From Bacillota bacterium (GTDB lineage: Bacteria > Bacillota > Clostridia > Christensenellales > SZUA-584), in assembly GCA_023460085.1 (NCBI GenBank), contig JAEWRI010000043.1, positions 62,001 through 126,000 of the forward strand: 64,000 nucleotides of DNA. Reading direction: 5' to 3'. Each line of letters begins with the position of its first letter. Within the stretch, counting starts at the first letter, position 1. A program made the position numbers and the translations under genes. The notes below the pieces were generated by a model. It had not been told where the DNA came from. It did no database searches and saw only the letters and a list, made by a program, of their open reading frames with translations. This document shows positions 33,593 to 42,186 of this stretch, piece after piece.

Positions 33593-34612
33593 TTATCCCG
33601 CCCGGAGGGCGCTCAGCAGCGCATCTACAGCTTCCGGCTGCGTGGCCCAGGAAGTGACGGCGCGCACGCATGTGAGTGTGGCATCCGGTTTGCACCATAC
33701 TTCAAGCTTGAACTGCGCGGCAAGCGCATTTGCCAGTGCGTCAGGCATAATGGGAAAGAGCTGATTGCTGGGTGAGTCAGAGAGGAAGGAGTACCCTGCC
33801 TGCGCAATGCCCTGCCTCAGTAAAGCCGCCATATGATTGGCATGCGCGGCCAGCTCAAAGTACAGGTCATCGCGGAAAAGCTCGGAAAATTGTATCCCCA
33901 GCACGCGCCCTTTGGCGAGCATGCCGCCTCGCTGTTTAATGAGAAAGCGAATGTCCTGCGCAAGCGCAAGGTTGGGGATCACGAGCGCTTCCCCAAAGAG
34001 CGCGCCGTTTTTGGTACCGCCGATATAGAAAGCGTCGGTCAGCGCGGCGATGGCCGGAAGCGTGAGATCGGTACAGGCAAGCGCGGAAGCAAGCCGCGCT
34101 CCGTCGAGGTACAGCAGCAGCTTCTCCGCATCACAAAAGCGGCGCAGCGCTTCGAGCTCTGCCCGGGAATAGCACATACCCAGTTCGCTGGAGTCCGATA
34201 TGTAGACCAACCGGGGTTTTACCATGTGCTCGTCGGTGTGCGCACGCAGTATGGGCAGTATGCGCTCCGGCGTCAGTTTGCCGTCGGATGATACGGCAGT
34301 AAGAACTTTATGCCCCGTAGCTTCAATGGCTCCCGTTTCATGCACATTGATATGGCCGGTATCGGCGGCAACAGCCGCTTCATGCGGGCGCAGAAAAGCG
34401 GAGAGTGCGAGAAGATTTGTCTGCGTACCCCCTGAGAGCAGATGGACCTCGGCGGATTCGTTCTGTATATGGGCGCGGATCAATTGCCCGGCTTCCCGCG
34501 TATAGGCATCGTCCCCATAGCCTGATGTTTGTGTCAGATTGGTTCGTGCCAGTGCCTGAAGGATACGGGGGTGGGCGCCTTCACTGTAATCATTTTGAAA
34601 ACTGCAAAACAT
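33593..34612 (-). CDS. Threonine aldolase-family PLP enzyme
   Basis: 339 residues from the ATG at 34612, preceded on the reverse strand by AGGAGG. Beta-eliminating lyase/low-specificity L-threonine aldolase fold: FCSFQNDYSEGAHPRIL, GYGDDAYT, LLSGGTQTNLLALSAFL, DTGHINVHETGAIE, LYLDGARLASAL and FYIGGTKNGALFGEAL with the PLP lysine. It cleaves L-threonine or L-allo-threonine to glycine and acetaldehyde. Monocistronic, with its own promoter and a terminator. Confidence 0.92.
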   Translation of the reverse strand: MFCSFQNDYSEGAHPRILQALARTNLTQTSGYGDDAYTREAGQLIRAHIQNESAEVHLLSGGTQTNLLALSAFLRPHEAAVAADTGHINVHETGAIEATGHKVLTAVSSDGKLTPERILPILRAHTDEHMVKPRLVYISDSSELGMCYSRAELEALRRFCDAEKLLLYLDGARLASALACTDLTLPAIAALTDAFYIGGTKNGALFGEALVIPNLALAQDIRFLIKQRGGMLAKGRVLGIQFSELFRDDLYFELAAHANHMAALLRQGIAQAGYSFLSDSPSNQLFPIMPDALANALAAQFKLEVWCKPDATLTCVRAVTSWATQPEAVDALLSALRAG

Positions 34613-34636
34613 GCTTGCCTCCTGTTGGTGGTTGTG

Positions 34637-34665
34637 ATAATATACTACATCGGCAGTGACGCCAA
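34637..34665 (-). promoter_or_regulatory. Promoter of the threonine aldolase gene
   Basis: Reverse strand TTGGCG (34665-34660), 17-base spacer, TATTAT (34642-34637), about 25 bases before the start codon. Confidence 0.6.
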
Positions 34666-34888
34666 CGCAATTGGCAAACTGCTTTTTCATTTTGAGGATT
34701 GCGGCGTTGGAAGCAGGAAATGTATAGGAGTGTGATAGTGGATGCTGGGCGGAGAAAAGGCAGTAAATAAACGAATATGGCTGAAAAAAAGCATGATAAG
34801 TATGATTTTACGGGATTTTTTAGATAAAACGCCCACATTTTCTTGAACAAACCGTGAATAATCTATTTATTTTTTTGATGTTATTGTA

Positions 34889-34894
34889 TATAAT
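34889..34894 (+). promoter_or_regulatory. -10 element upstream of the oligopeptide transporter operon
   Basis: TATAAT (34889-34894) within an AT-rich stretch; the -35 (TTTATT at 34866-34871, 17 bases upstream) is weak. A small hairpin TGCGC...GCGCA (34903-34919) lies between it and the GGGAG site of the next gene. Confidence 0.5.
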
Positions 34895-34943
34895 ATAAAA
34901 AATGCGCCTATGTGCGCAAGGAAGACAATGGCGGGAGTATGAA

Positions 34944-35858
34944 ATGCTGAGATTTATATTGAAACGCATCCTATCTTCAATCCTTGCCCTATTCGTACTG
35001 ATAACGGCAACGTTCTTTTTGATGCATATGGTGCCGGGCAGTCCGTTTACCTCGGAGAAGATGACGGATGCGGTCAAAGCGAATCTGGAGAAGAAGTATG
35101 GGCTGGACAAGCCGCTGGGTACGCAGTACGGCTATTATCTGAAAAATTTAGCCCAGGGAGATCTGGGCTCATCATTGCAGAAAAAGGGACGCACGGTGAA
35201 CAGCATCATTGCCGAAAAGTTCCCTTTCTCGGCACGGTTCGGTTTTATGGCTATTGGGTTTGCAATCCTTATCGGTATACCGCTGGGGGCTTTGGCGGCG
35301 ATTAAACATGAAAAACTGATTGACAGAATTGTGATGCTGTTTACTACGGTATTTATATCTGTGCCGGGGTTTGTGCTGGGCACGATACTGCTCGTTATTT
35401 TCTGTGCTTTGTTGAAGTGGGCACCCGCTACGTGGGCGAATCATCCAGCGAACTACGTGCTCCCTGTCATTACCTATTCATTCTACCCCATCTGCTATAT
35501 CGCGAAGCTGACCCGCTCCTCGATGCTTGAGACGCTGGGTCAGGACTATATTAAAACAGCCCATGCGAAAGGCCTTTCAGCCTTTAAGGTGAACTTCAAG
35601 CATGCGCTGAAGAATTCTATTATACCCGTCATTTCCTATATCGGGCCGCTCACCGCGTTTTTAATCACCGGCGGCTTTGCGGTGGAAAAGATATTTACTA
35701 TACCCGGCTTGGGCATGTTCTTTGTGCAAAGCGTATCGGGGCGCGACTATCCCGTGATTATGGGGACGACGATATTCCTTGGGGCACTGATGATATTCAT
35801 GAATTTGTTGGTGGATATCATATACAGCTTCGTCGATCCCAGAATCAAGCTACGATAA
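34944..35858 (+). CDS. oppB: Oligopeptide ABC transporter permease OppB
   Basis: 304 residues from ATG 34944 (GGGAG at 34933-34937). Six predicted helices, N-terminal LRFILKRILSSILALFVLITATFF, and the family EAA-loop region GQDYIKTAHAKGLSAFKVNFKHALKN. First gene of a complete opp/dpp operon. Confidence 0.93.
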   Translation: MLRFILKRILSSILALFVLITATFFLMHMVPGSPFTSEKMTDAVKANLEKKYGLDKPLGTQYGYYLKNLAQGDLGSSLQKKGRTVNSIIAEKFPFSARFGFMAIGFAILIGIPLGALAAIKHEKLIDRIVMLFTTVFISVPGFVLGTILLVIFCALLKWAPATWANHPANYVLPVITYSFYPICYIAKLTRSSMLETLGQDYIKTAHAKGLSAFKVNFKHALKNSIIPVISYIGPLTAFLITGGFAVEKIFTIPGLGMFFVQSVSGRDYPVIMGTTIFLGALMIFMNLLVDIIYSFVDPRIKLR

Positions 35859-35870
35859 GTGAGGCCGGAC

Positions 35871-36902
35871 ATGAAGAAGATTACTGAGAACAAAAATAAA
35901 CCAAGCCTGCGGCTGAACCCGTTCAGCATGCATGTCAATCCCAATCTGTTTGAGAAAGCAACGGATGAGGAGAAGCAGGAGCTGGTCGTTATGCGCAAGG
36001 GCACGTCGCTCTGGCGTGATGCGATGCGCCGCTTCCGCAAGAACAAGTTTGCAATGGTGGCACTGGTGCTGATCATCGCACTGTTCCTGTTTGCTTTTGT
36101 AGGCCCGCTGTTTTCGCCTTACACCTATGACCAATTCAATGATGGTCATGAGGATCAGAATCCATCGTGGACGCATCCCTTTGGCACCGATAAATTTGGG
36201 CGCGACTTGCTCGTCCGCAACATGTACGGGGCACGTATCTCACTGTCTATCGGCGTTATCGCAGCATTGCTGACGTTCGTCATCGGCTCCACTTATGGTG
36301 CCATTGCTGGTTTTGTCGGCGGAAAAACAGACAACATCATGATGCGCTTAATCGATATCATCTATTCGATACCCGACCTGCTCATCATCATTCTATTAAC
36401 GGTGACATTGAAGGAACCATTAGAAAAGCTGCTGGAATCGAGCGCTTTGCTCTCGGGCATCAGCAGTTTGGGTCCGGCGTTCTTCGCGATGCTTATCGTA
36501 TTCTCACTGCTGTACTGGGGTACAATGGCCCGTATTGTGCGCGGTGAGGTGCTGCGTATAAAGGAACAGGAATACGTGCTGGCAGCAAAGGCGCTGGGCG
36601 CGGGTAAATCCCGTATCATCCGTCAGCATATATTGCCCAACTGCATTGGTCCCATCATTGTTACCACGACACTGCAGATTCCTTCGGCGATTTTTACAGA
36701 GTCGTTCCTGAGTTATATCGGCCTTGGCATATCGGCGCCGCTTGCGTCTCTTGGCTCTATGGTTACGGACGCGTTGGCGGGCGTATATTCATATCCCACC
36801 CGGGTGGTTTTCCCGGCGGTCATTATTGCGCTCATCATACTTGCGTTCAACACGGTGGGCGACGCGTTGCGGGACGTGCTCGATCCCAGAATGAAAAAGT
36901 AG
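35871..36902 (+). CDS. oppC: Oligopeptide ABC transporter permease OppC
   Basis: 343 residues from ATG 35871 with TGAGG upstream. Cytoplasmic N-terminus with a conserved-looking LWRDAMRRFRKNKFA, then HPFGTDKFGRDLLVRNMYG and EAA loop KEQEYVLAAKALGAGKSRII, and GDALRDVLDPRMKK at the end, all typical of DppC/OppC. Forms a heterodimeric channel with OppB. Confidence 0.94.
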   Translation: MKKITENKNKPSLRLNPFSMHVNPNLFEKATDEEKQELVVMRKGTSLWRDAMRRFRKNKFAMVALVLIIALFLFAFVGPLFSPYTYDQFNDGHEDQNPSWTHPFGTDKFGRDLLVRNMYGARISLSIGVIAALLTFVIGSTYGAIAGFVGGKTDNIMMRLIDIIYSIPDLLIIILLTVTLKEPLEKLLESSALLSGISSLGPAFFAMLIVFSLLYWGTMARIVRGEVLRIKEQEYVLAAKALGAGKSRIIRQHILPNCIGPIIVTTTLQIPSAIFTESFLSYIGLGISAPLASLGSMVTDALAGVYSYPTRVVFPAVIIALIILAFNTVGDALRDVLDPRMKK

Positions 36903-36912
36903 AGGTGCAATC

Positions 36913-37899
36913 TTGGATAACAATCACTTGATCGATATACAGGATTTGAGGGTGTCTTTCTTTACACCGGGCGGAGAGGTTCAGGCCGTCCGCGGCATTT
37001 CCTGGTTTTTGGACAAAGGCGAGGCGCTGGGTATCGTTGGCGAGTCGGGAAGCGGCAAGTCGGTATCGGTATATGCTGTAATGCGTCTGCTCCAGTCTCC
37101 TGGCCGCGTAGTGGGAGGATCCATCCATTTTGATGGCAAAGATGTTTTGAGCCTTTCTGAAAAAGAGATGCGTTCCATTCGCGGCAACGAAATTGCGATG
37201 ATATTCCAGGATCCGATGACGTCGCTGAACCCGGTATATACCGTGGGCAATCAGATTTGTGAGCCGTTGAAGCTTCATTTGAATATGCAGGGCGCAGCCG
37301 CAAACGCGCGGGCGGTGGAGCTTCTGGATATGGTGGGCATACCCACGCCCAAGCGCCGGCTGAAGCAATATCCGTTCGAGTTTTCCGGCGGCATGCGCCA
37401 GCGTGCCATGATATCGATGGCGCTTGCGTGCGAACCGAAACTGCTGATTGCGGATGAGCCCACAACCGCGCTCGACGTAACGATACAGGCGCAGATACTT
37501 GAGATCATGAAGGAACTCAAGGAGAAACGCGATATGAGCATTGTGCTCATCACGCACGACCTCGGAATCGTGTCGGATATTTGCGATAAGATTATCATCA
37601 TGTACGGCGGAGAAATTATGGAGTACGGCCCCATCGAGGAGCTGCTCTCCAATCCGAGCCATCAGTACACCGTAGGACTCATCAATTCGCTGCCCAAGAT
37701 TGATCAGGATGTACGCGAGCCGCTTTCGCCTATAGAAGGCTTCCCGGTAGACCTGATGCATCCGCCGGCAGGCTGCCCGTTCGCGTCGCGCTGCGATAAA
37801 TGCATGAAAGTCTGTCTCTCTGAGAAGCCGCCGTATTTTGAAGTCGGTCAGGGGCATTATTCCGCATGCTGGCTGCACTACGATCGGAAGGATAACTAA
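36913..37899 (+). CDS. oppD: Oligopeptide ABC transporter ATPase OppD
   Basis: 328 residues, TTG start with AGAGGTG. Walker A GESGSGKSVS, Q-loop IFQDPMTSLNP, signature FSGGMRQRAMI, Walker B LLIADEPTTALDV, and the C-terminal oligopeptide domain whose cysteines (GCPFASRCDKCMKVC) match the Fe-S or metal-binding motif of OppD/DppD. Confidence 0.95.
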   Translation: MDNNHLIDIQDLRVSFFTPGGEVQAVRGISWFLDKGEALGIVGESGSGKSVSVYAVMRLLQSPGRVVGGSIHFDGKDVLSLSEKEMRSIRGNEIAMIFQDPMTSLNPVYTVGNQICEPLKLHLNMQGAAANARAVELLDMVGIPTPKRRLKQYPFEFSGGMRQRAMISMALACEPKLLIADEPTTALDVTIQAQILEIMKELKEKRDMSIVLITHDLGIVSDICDKIIIMYGGEIMEYGPIEELLSNPSHQYTVGLINSLPKIDQDVREPLSPIEGFPVDLMHPPAGCPFASRCDKCMKVCLSEKPPYFEVGQGHYSACWLHYDRKDN

Positions 37900-37900
37900 A

Positions 37901-38866
37901 ATGGAAACATTGCTGGATATAAAAAATCTGAAAAAGCATTTTATCATCAAAGGCGAGAAGCCTGGACACAACAGACTGCGTGCGGTAGAGGATGTTTCGC
38001 TGCAGATTTATAAAGGCGAAACGCTGGGTCTCGTAGGCGAGTCGGGCAGCGGGAAGACGACCATAGGCCGCACGCTGCTGAGACTGTATGAGCCGACATC
38101 CGGTTCCATCTACTATAATGGCAAGGATATCACCAAGGTTCAGATGCAGCCGTATCGGCGTAAGATGCAGTATATATTTCAGGATCCGTACGCCTCACTT
38201 AATCCCCGCAAAACCGTAGGAGATATTGTGGGAGAACCCATCGATATTCACAAGCTGACCAGAGATAAGAATGAGCGCAAGGAGCGCATTCAGGCGTTGC
38301 TGAATGAAGTAGGGCTGAACAGTGAGCATGCCACGCGCTATCCGCACGAGTTTTCCGGAGGTCAGCGTCAGCGCATCGGCATCGCGCGCGCGCTGGCAGT
38401 GCAGCCCGAGTTTATCGTATGCGACGAGCCGGTTTCCGCGCTGGATGTATCCATTCAGGCGCAGATCATCAATATGCTTGAAAAGCTGCAGAGCGAAATG
38501 GGGCTGACGTATCTGTTCATCGCGCACGATCTGGCGGTGGTCAAACATATATCCCAGCGCATCGGCGTGATGTACCTTGGCAAGGTGGTAGAGCTCACGG
38601 ATACGCAGGAGCTTCATCGCAACCCCGTACATCCGTATACACGCGCGCTGCTCTCGGCGATCCCGGTGTTTGATCCCCGGATCAATAAGGAGCGTAAGCG
38701 CATTATACTGGAGGGCGAGATCCCCAATCCTTTGAATCCGCCCAAAGGGTGTGTGTTTTCTACACGCTGCGCATATGCCAAGGAGATCTGCCATGAGCAG
38801 GGTCCCATCCTGACGGAGCTAAGCGCGGGGCATCAGGTAGCCTGCCACTTTGCAGGAGAGATATAA
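37901..38866 (+). CDS. oppF: Oligopeptide ABC transporter ATPase OppF
   Basis: 321 residues from ATG 37901, directly after the oppD stop. Walker A GESGSGKTTIG, Q-loop IFQDPYASLNPR, signature FSGGQRQRIGIARAL, Walker B FIVCDEPVSALDV, C-terminal GCVFSTRCAYAKEIC. Pairs with OppD as the ATPase heterodimer. Confidence 0.95.
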   Translation: METLLDIKNLKKHFIIKGEKPGHNRLRAVEDVSLQIYKGETLGLVGESGSGKTTIGRTLLRLYEPTSGSIYYNGKDITKVQMQPYRRKMQYIFQDPYASLNPRKTVGDIVGEPIDIHKLTRDKNERKERIQALLNEVGLNSEHATRYPHEFSGGQRQRIGIARALAVQPEFIVCDEPVSALDVSIQAQIINMLEKLQSEMGLTYLFIAHDLAVVKHISQRIGVMYLGKVVELTDTQELHRNPVHPYTRALLSAIPVFDPRINKERKRIILEGEIPNPLNPPKGCVFSTRCAYAKEICHEQGPILTELSAGHQVACHFAGEI

Positions 38867-38907
38867 TATGGTAATATAGACGATGAAGTCTGTATATATG
38901 GTTTCTG

Positions 38908-38928
38908 TATAATAGGCATTTGCCTATT
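38908..38928 (+). promoter_or_regulatory. Possible internal promoter and hairpin before oppA
   Basis: TATAAT at 38908-38913 overlaps a perfect inverted repeat AATAGGCA/TGCCTATT (38911-38928) just before the oppA site AAGGAGG. It could be a separate promoter with an operator, or an mRNA stem favouring oppA expression. The -35 is not convincing. Confidence 0.4.
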
Positions 38929-38950
38929 AAATAAATAAGGAGGAACAAAA

Positions 38951-40657
38951 ATGAAGAAAGCTTTGACACTGATTCTTGTGATTGTCATGGTTTTTGGTCT
39001 GGTGGCTTGCACCCAGGTAAAGGATGAGACTTCTACGTCTCCGTCTGAAAGTGCAACCACGTCCGAATCCGTGGCGCCAAGCGAACCGGCGGTTGCCCAG
39101 GAGGCTACGGTTTGTGTAGGTTCCGAGCCTGCGACGCTTGACCCGAACATGAATGAGTCGGTTGATGGTATGATTTACATCACCCATCTCTACGAGGGTC
39201 TCTACCGGATCAACACGGACGGCACGTTCTCGTTTGGACAGGCCAGCGACGTGCAGTTCACGGACAATGCGGATGGCACCTGCCACGTGGTTGCCACGCT
39301 GCGCGATGACATCACCTGGAGCGACGGCACGCCCGTAACGGCGAACGACTTCGTGTATTCCTGGCGCAGACTGTGCGACCCGGCGACCGGCTCTTCGTAT
39401 GGCTACATCGGACAGAACTTCTTCGCTAACGGCGCTCAGGTTGCTGATGAATCCATTACTCCGGATCAGCTCAGCGTTACCGCTGTTGATGACAAGACGC
39501 TGGAATTCGATATTGCTGCGAACGTTCCGTACGCGAAGGAACTGATGGCGTTCCCGAGCCTGATGCCCCTCCGTGAGGATATCGTATCGGCAAATCCCGA
39601 GGGTTGGGCTGCCGAGGCTGAGGGTCAGGTATTTAATGGTCGTTACACCCTGACCGAGTTCGCTCATGAGGATCAGATGGTTATGGAAAAGCGCGATGAT
39701 TACTGGGATGCGGCTACCACAAACATGACCAAGCTGACGTTCAAGCTGATGAGCGACGACAATGCGATGTACGCGGCCTTCCAGGCTGGCGACCTCGACA
39801 TGATCGACACCTATCCGGCGGACGAAATTGATGCCGTCAGGGCTCTGCCCGAGTACAAGCAGTATGGACAGATCGGTCTGTACTACCTCGAGATCCAGCA
39901 GATTGACGGCGGTGCGGAAGTGCTGAAGGACGTCAATGTCCGTAAGGCGCTTTCTCTGGCGATCGATCGCGAATACCTCAACGAACAGGTTTGGGGCGGC
40001 GCCCGTATTCCGGCTTACGCGCTGGTACCGTACGGCATTCAGGATGCAGGCGGCCCCGGCACCGATTTCCGTGAGACAGCGGGCGAAGTGGTTGGCGGAG
40101 ATATGTCGGCTGACTATGAGGCGAATGTAGCGAAGGCGAAGGAACTGCTGGCTGAGGCAGGTTATGCGGATGGCGTCGGCTTCCCGAAGCTTGAGCTCTC
40201 TTACAACACCAGCACTGGCCACCAGGCGGTTGCCGAAGCGGTGATGCAGTCCTGGCAGGAAAACCTCGGCATCACGGTCGAGCTGGCCTCGATGGAATGG
40301 GATATCTTCCAGGCTTACAGGAAGACCTCTGACTGCGAAGTTGCGCGTCAGGGCTGGGTTGGTGACTATGCGGATCCCGCCACGTTCTTTGACCTCTTCA
40401 CGGTTGATGCTGGCACGAACGACGGACACTACAACAGCGCTGAGTACGATGCGTTGGTCAACGGTGCGAGGACGGAGAGCGATCCCGCGACCCGTATGCA
40501 GATGTATCATGACGCTGAGGCTATTCTCATGAATGACATGCCGATTATCCCGATCGTGTACTATGCGGACGATGTACTCTCTCAGACGTACTTCTCCGGC
40601 TTTGGCGTAACGGGTACTGGCGACAAGATGTTCTGGGGCGCTACGATAACTGAATAA
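38951..40657 (+). CDS. oppA: Oligopeptide-binding lipoprotein OppA
   Basis: 568 residues, AAGGAGG at 38938-38944. Lipoprotein signal ends at GLVAC; a Ser/Thr-rich linker follows. Family 5 solute-binding protein landmarks: GSEPATLDPNMNESVDGM, DDITWSDGTPVTANDFVYSWRRL and FNGRYTLTEF, and a late GWVGDYADPATFFDLF. Closest in pattern to the OppA/DppA group that imports short peptides for nutrition or signalling. Placed last in the operon rather than first. Confidence 0.94.
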   Translation: MKKALTLILVIVMVFGLVACTQVKDETSTSPSESATTSESVAPSEPAVAQEATVCVGSEPATLDPNMNESVDGMIYITHLYEGLYRINTDGTFSFGQASDVQFTDNADGTCHVVATLRDDITWSDGTPVTANDFVYSWRRLCDPATGSSYGYIGQNFFANGAQVADESITPDQLSVTAVDDKTLEFDIAANVPYAKELMAFPSLMPLREDIVSANPEGWAAEAEGQVFNGRYTLTEFAHEDQMVMEKRDDYWDAATTNMTKLTFKLMSDDNAMYAAFQAGDLDMIDTYPADEIDAVRALPEYKQYGQIGLYYLEIQQIDGGAEVLKDVNVRKALSLAIDREYLNEQVWGGARIPAYALVPYGIQDAGGPGTDFRETAGEVVGGDMSADYEANVAKAKELLAEAGYADGVGFPKLELSYNTSTGHQAVAEAVMQSWQENLGITVELASMEWDIFQAYRKTSDCEVARQGWVGDYADPATFFDLFTVDAGTNDGHYNSAEYDALVNGARTESDPATRMQMYHDAEAILMNDMPIIPIVYYADDVLSQTYFSGFGVTGTGDKMFWGATITE

Positions 40658-40686
40658 GTGATCGAATAGAACAGAATAGTCTTCTG

Positions 40687-40723
40687 GCAGCCCCGCAGAC
40701 TAGTCTGCGGGGCTGCATTTTTT
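40687..40723 (+). terminator. Strong Rho-independent terminator after oppA
   Basis: A perfect palindrome: GCAGCCCCGCAGACT (40687-40701) pairs with the following AGTCTGCGGGGCTGC (40702-40716), then ATTTTTT. Confidence 0.95.
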
Positions 40724-40822
40724 ATAGCCGCAGGAGGCACTGTCTATCCGTCACTGAAAAGTGGTAACAGCCGCAGAACAGAAAGACAAAGGAGTCTTTT
40801 TAGACCGGAAAGTGATACAAGT

Positions 40823-42121
40823 ATGGCTGTTTTACCTAAAATTAAATCGTCGGTGCGCGCTTCTGTAGGACAATACAGAGGGCTGCGCAAAGAAATTTAT
40901 ATATTGTTTATCGCCAGAATCATCAACAGCGTGGGCGCGTTCGTGCATCCGTTGCTGGCGCTTATTCTGACGGATAAGATAGGGTTCAAGACGGATGAGG
41001 CGGGGCTGTTCTCTTCGCTGCTGCTGCTCGTTCAGGTTCCTATCATGCTGCTGGGAGGCAAGCTGGCAGACAAGTTCGGGCGCGTGAAGCTCGCTGTCAT
41101 ATTTCAGTTCTGCGGGGCGGCAGCCTATATCGTCTGCGGACTGATGCAGCCGTCGCACGGTATGGTTGTGATGATTGCCGTTGCGTCATGTCTGTACGCC
41201 ATTACGTATCCCGCGCTGGATGCCATGTCGATGGATTTAACGGTGGCTGGGCAGCGCAAGGAGGCATTTGCGCTGCTATACATGGGCTTCAATTTGGGCT
41301 TTGTCATAGGCCCCGCGCTGGGCGGATTTTTCTACGAGCATTTTCTGCAGTGGCTGTTCATCGGCGACGCATTGACGACCATTATTTCCACGACGCTGCT
41401 CTGCGTATTCATCAAGGAGACGCTGCCAAAACAAAAGGAGAAAGCGGTTACCGCACCGCCGGATTTGGAGCGTGAGGTAAAAGGCTCGGTGTGGCGTGTT
41501 CTGATGCAGCGAAAGGTGCTGCTGGTCTTTGCCGTAGTGATGATGCTCTTTCAGTTTGCATACAGCCAGTGGGCATTCAATCTGCCGCTGCAGATGAAGG
41601 CGCAAATGCCAGATACGGGCGCCGCTGCGTACGGCTGGCTGGCCAGCTACAATGGGCTCTTTGTCATTATATTTACGCCGATTCTTGCACTGATAATCCG
41701 GCGATGGCGTGTGATGGTGGGGGCAGCGGTGGGAGGCTTGCTTTATGCCGCAGCGTTTTTTATGCTGATATTCATCCACGCGCTGCCGTTGTATTACATC
41801 TCTATGACCGTGCTGACGCTGGGGGAGATCATCATGACCATCGACTCGCAGGCATTTATCGCGGACTATTCGCCATCGTCGCATCGGGGCCGTCTGGATT
41901 CGGTGGTGAGTTCAATCAGCAACTTCGGGCGTGTGGTATCGCCGATGGTTGTCGGCAGCATTGTGGCCGCTCACGATCTTTCCGCGGGTTGGTGGGCGGT
42001 ATCGCTGACCGCGCTGGTGGGCGGTGTGCTGCTGATTGGCATCATCCGCTCCGGCATATTCAAGGCACATAAAGTGGGTGAGGTACAAAAGGCGGAGGAA
42101 ACCAGAGAGGCGACACTGTAG
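40823..42121 (+). CDS. MFS transporter, drug-efflux type
   Basis: 432 residues with twelve hydrophobic segments. The first inter-helix loop GGKLADKFGRVKLAV is the MFS motif A (GxLaDrxGrkxxl), and FNLGFVIGPALGGFFYEHF is motif C-like, which marks antiporters. Substrate unknown. Own transcription unit, bounded by terminators on both sides. Confidence 0.87.
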   Translation: MAVLPKIKSSVRASVGQYRGLRKEIYILFIARIINSVGAFVHPLLALILTDKIGFKTDEAGLFSSLLLLVQVPIMLLGGKLADKFGRVKLAVIFQFCGAAAYIVCGLMQPSHGMVVMIAVASCLYAITYPALDAMSMDLTVAGQRKEAFALLYMGFNLGFVIGPALGGFFYEHFLQWLFIGDALTTIISTTLLCVFIKETLPKQKEKAVTAPPDLEREVKGSVWRVLMQRKVLLVFAVVMMLFQFAYSQWAFNLPLQMKAQMPDTGAAAYGWLASYNGLFVIIFTPILALIIRRWRVMVGAAVGGLLYAAAFFMLIFIHALPLYYISMTVLTLGEIIMTIDSQAFIADYSPSSHRGRLDSVVSSISNFGRVVSPMVVGSIVAAHDLSAGWWAVSLTALVGGVLLIGIIRSGIFKAHKVGEVQKAEETREATL

Positions 42122-42129
42122 CTAAAAGC

Positions 42130-42169
42130 AGGGCGTACCGTTCGATGTAAACGGACGCCCTTTTTGTTT
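42130..42169 (+). terminator. Rho-independent terminator after the MFS gene
   Basis: AGGGCGTACCGTT (42130-42142) pairs with AACGGACGCCCT (42150-42161) and runs into TTTTTGTTT. It may also serve the convergent reverse-strand operon. Confidence 0.85.
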
Positions 42170-42186
42170 GGTTCGCATTCAAAGTG

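Noticed and set aside
38927..40510. Reverse-strand open frame across oppA (about 527 codons)
   Set aside because: No family features; the forward oppA gene has a ribosome site, lipobox and family motifs.
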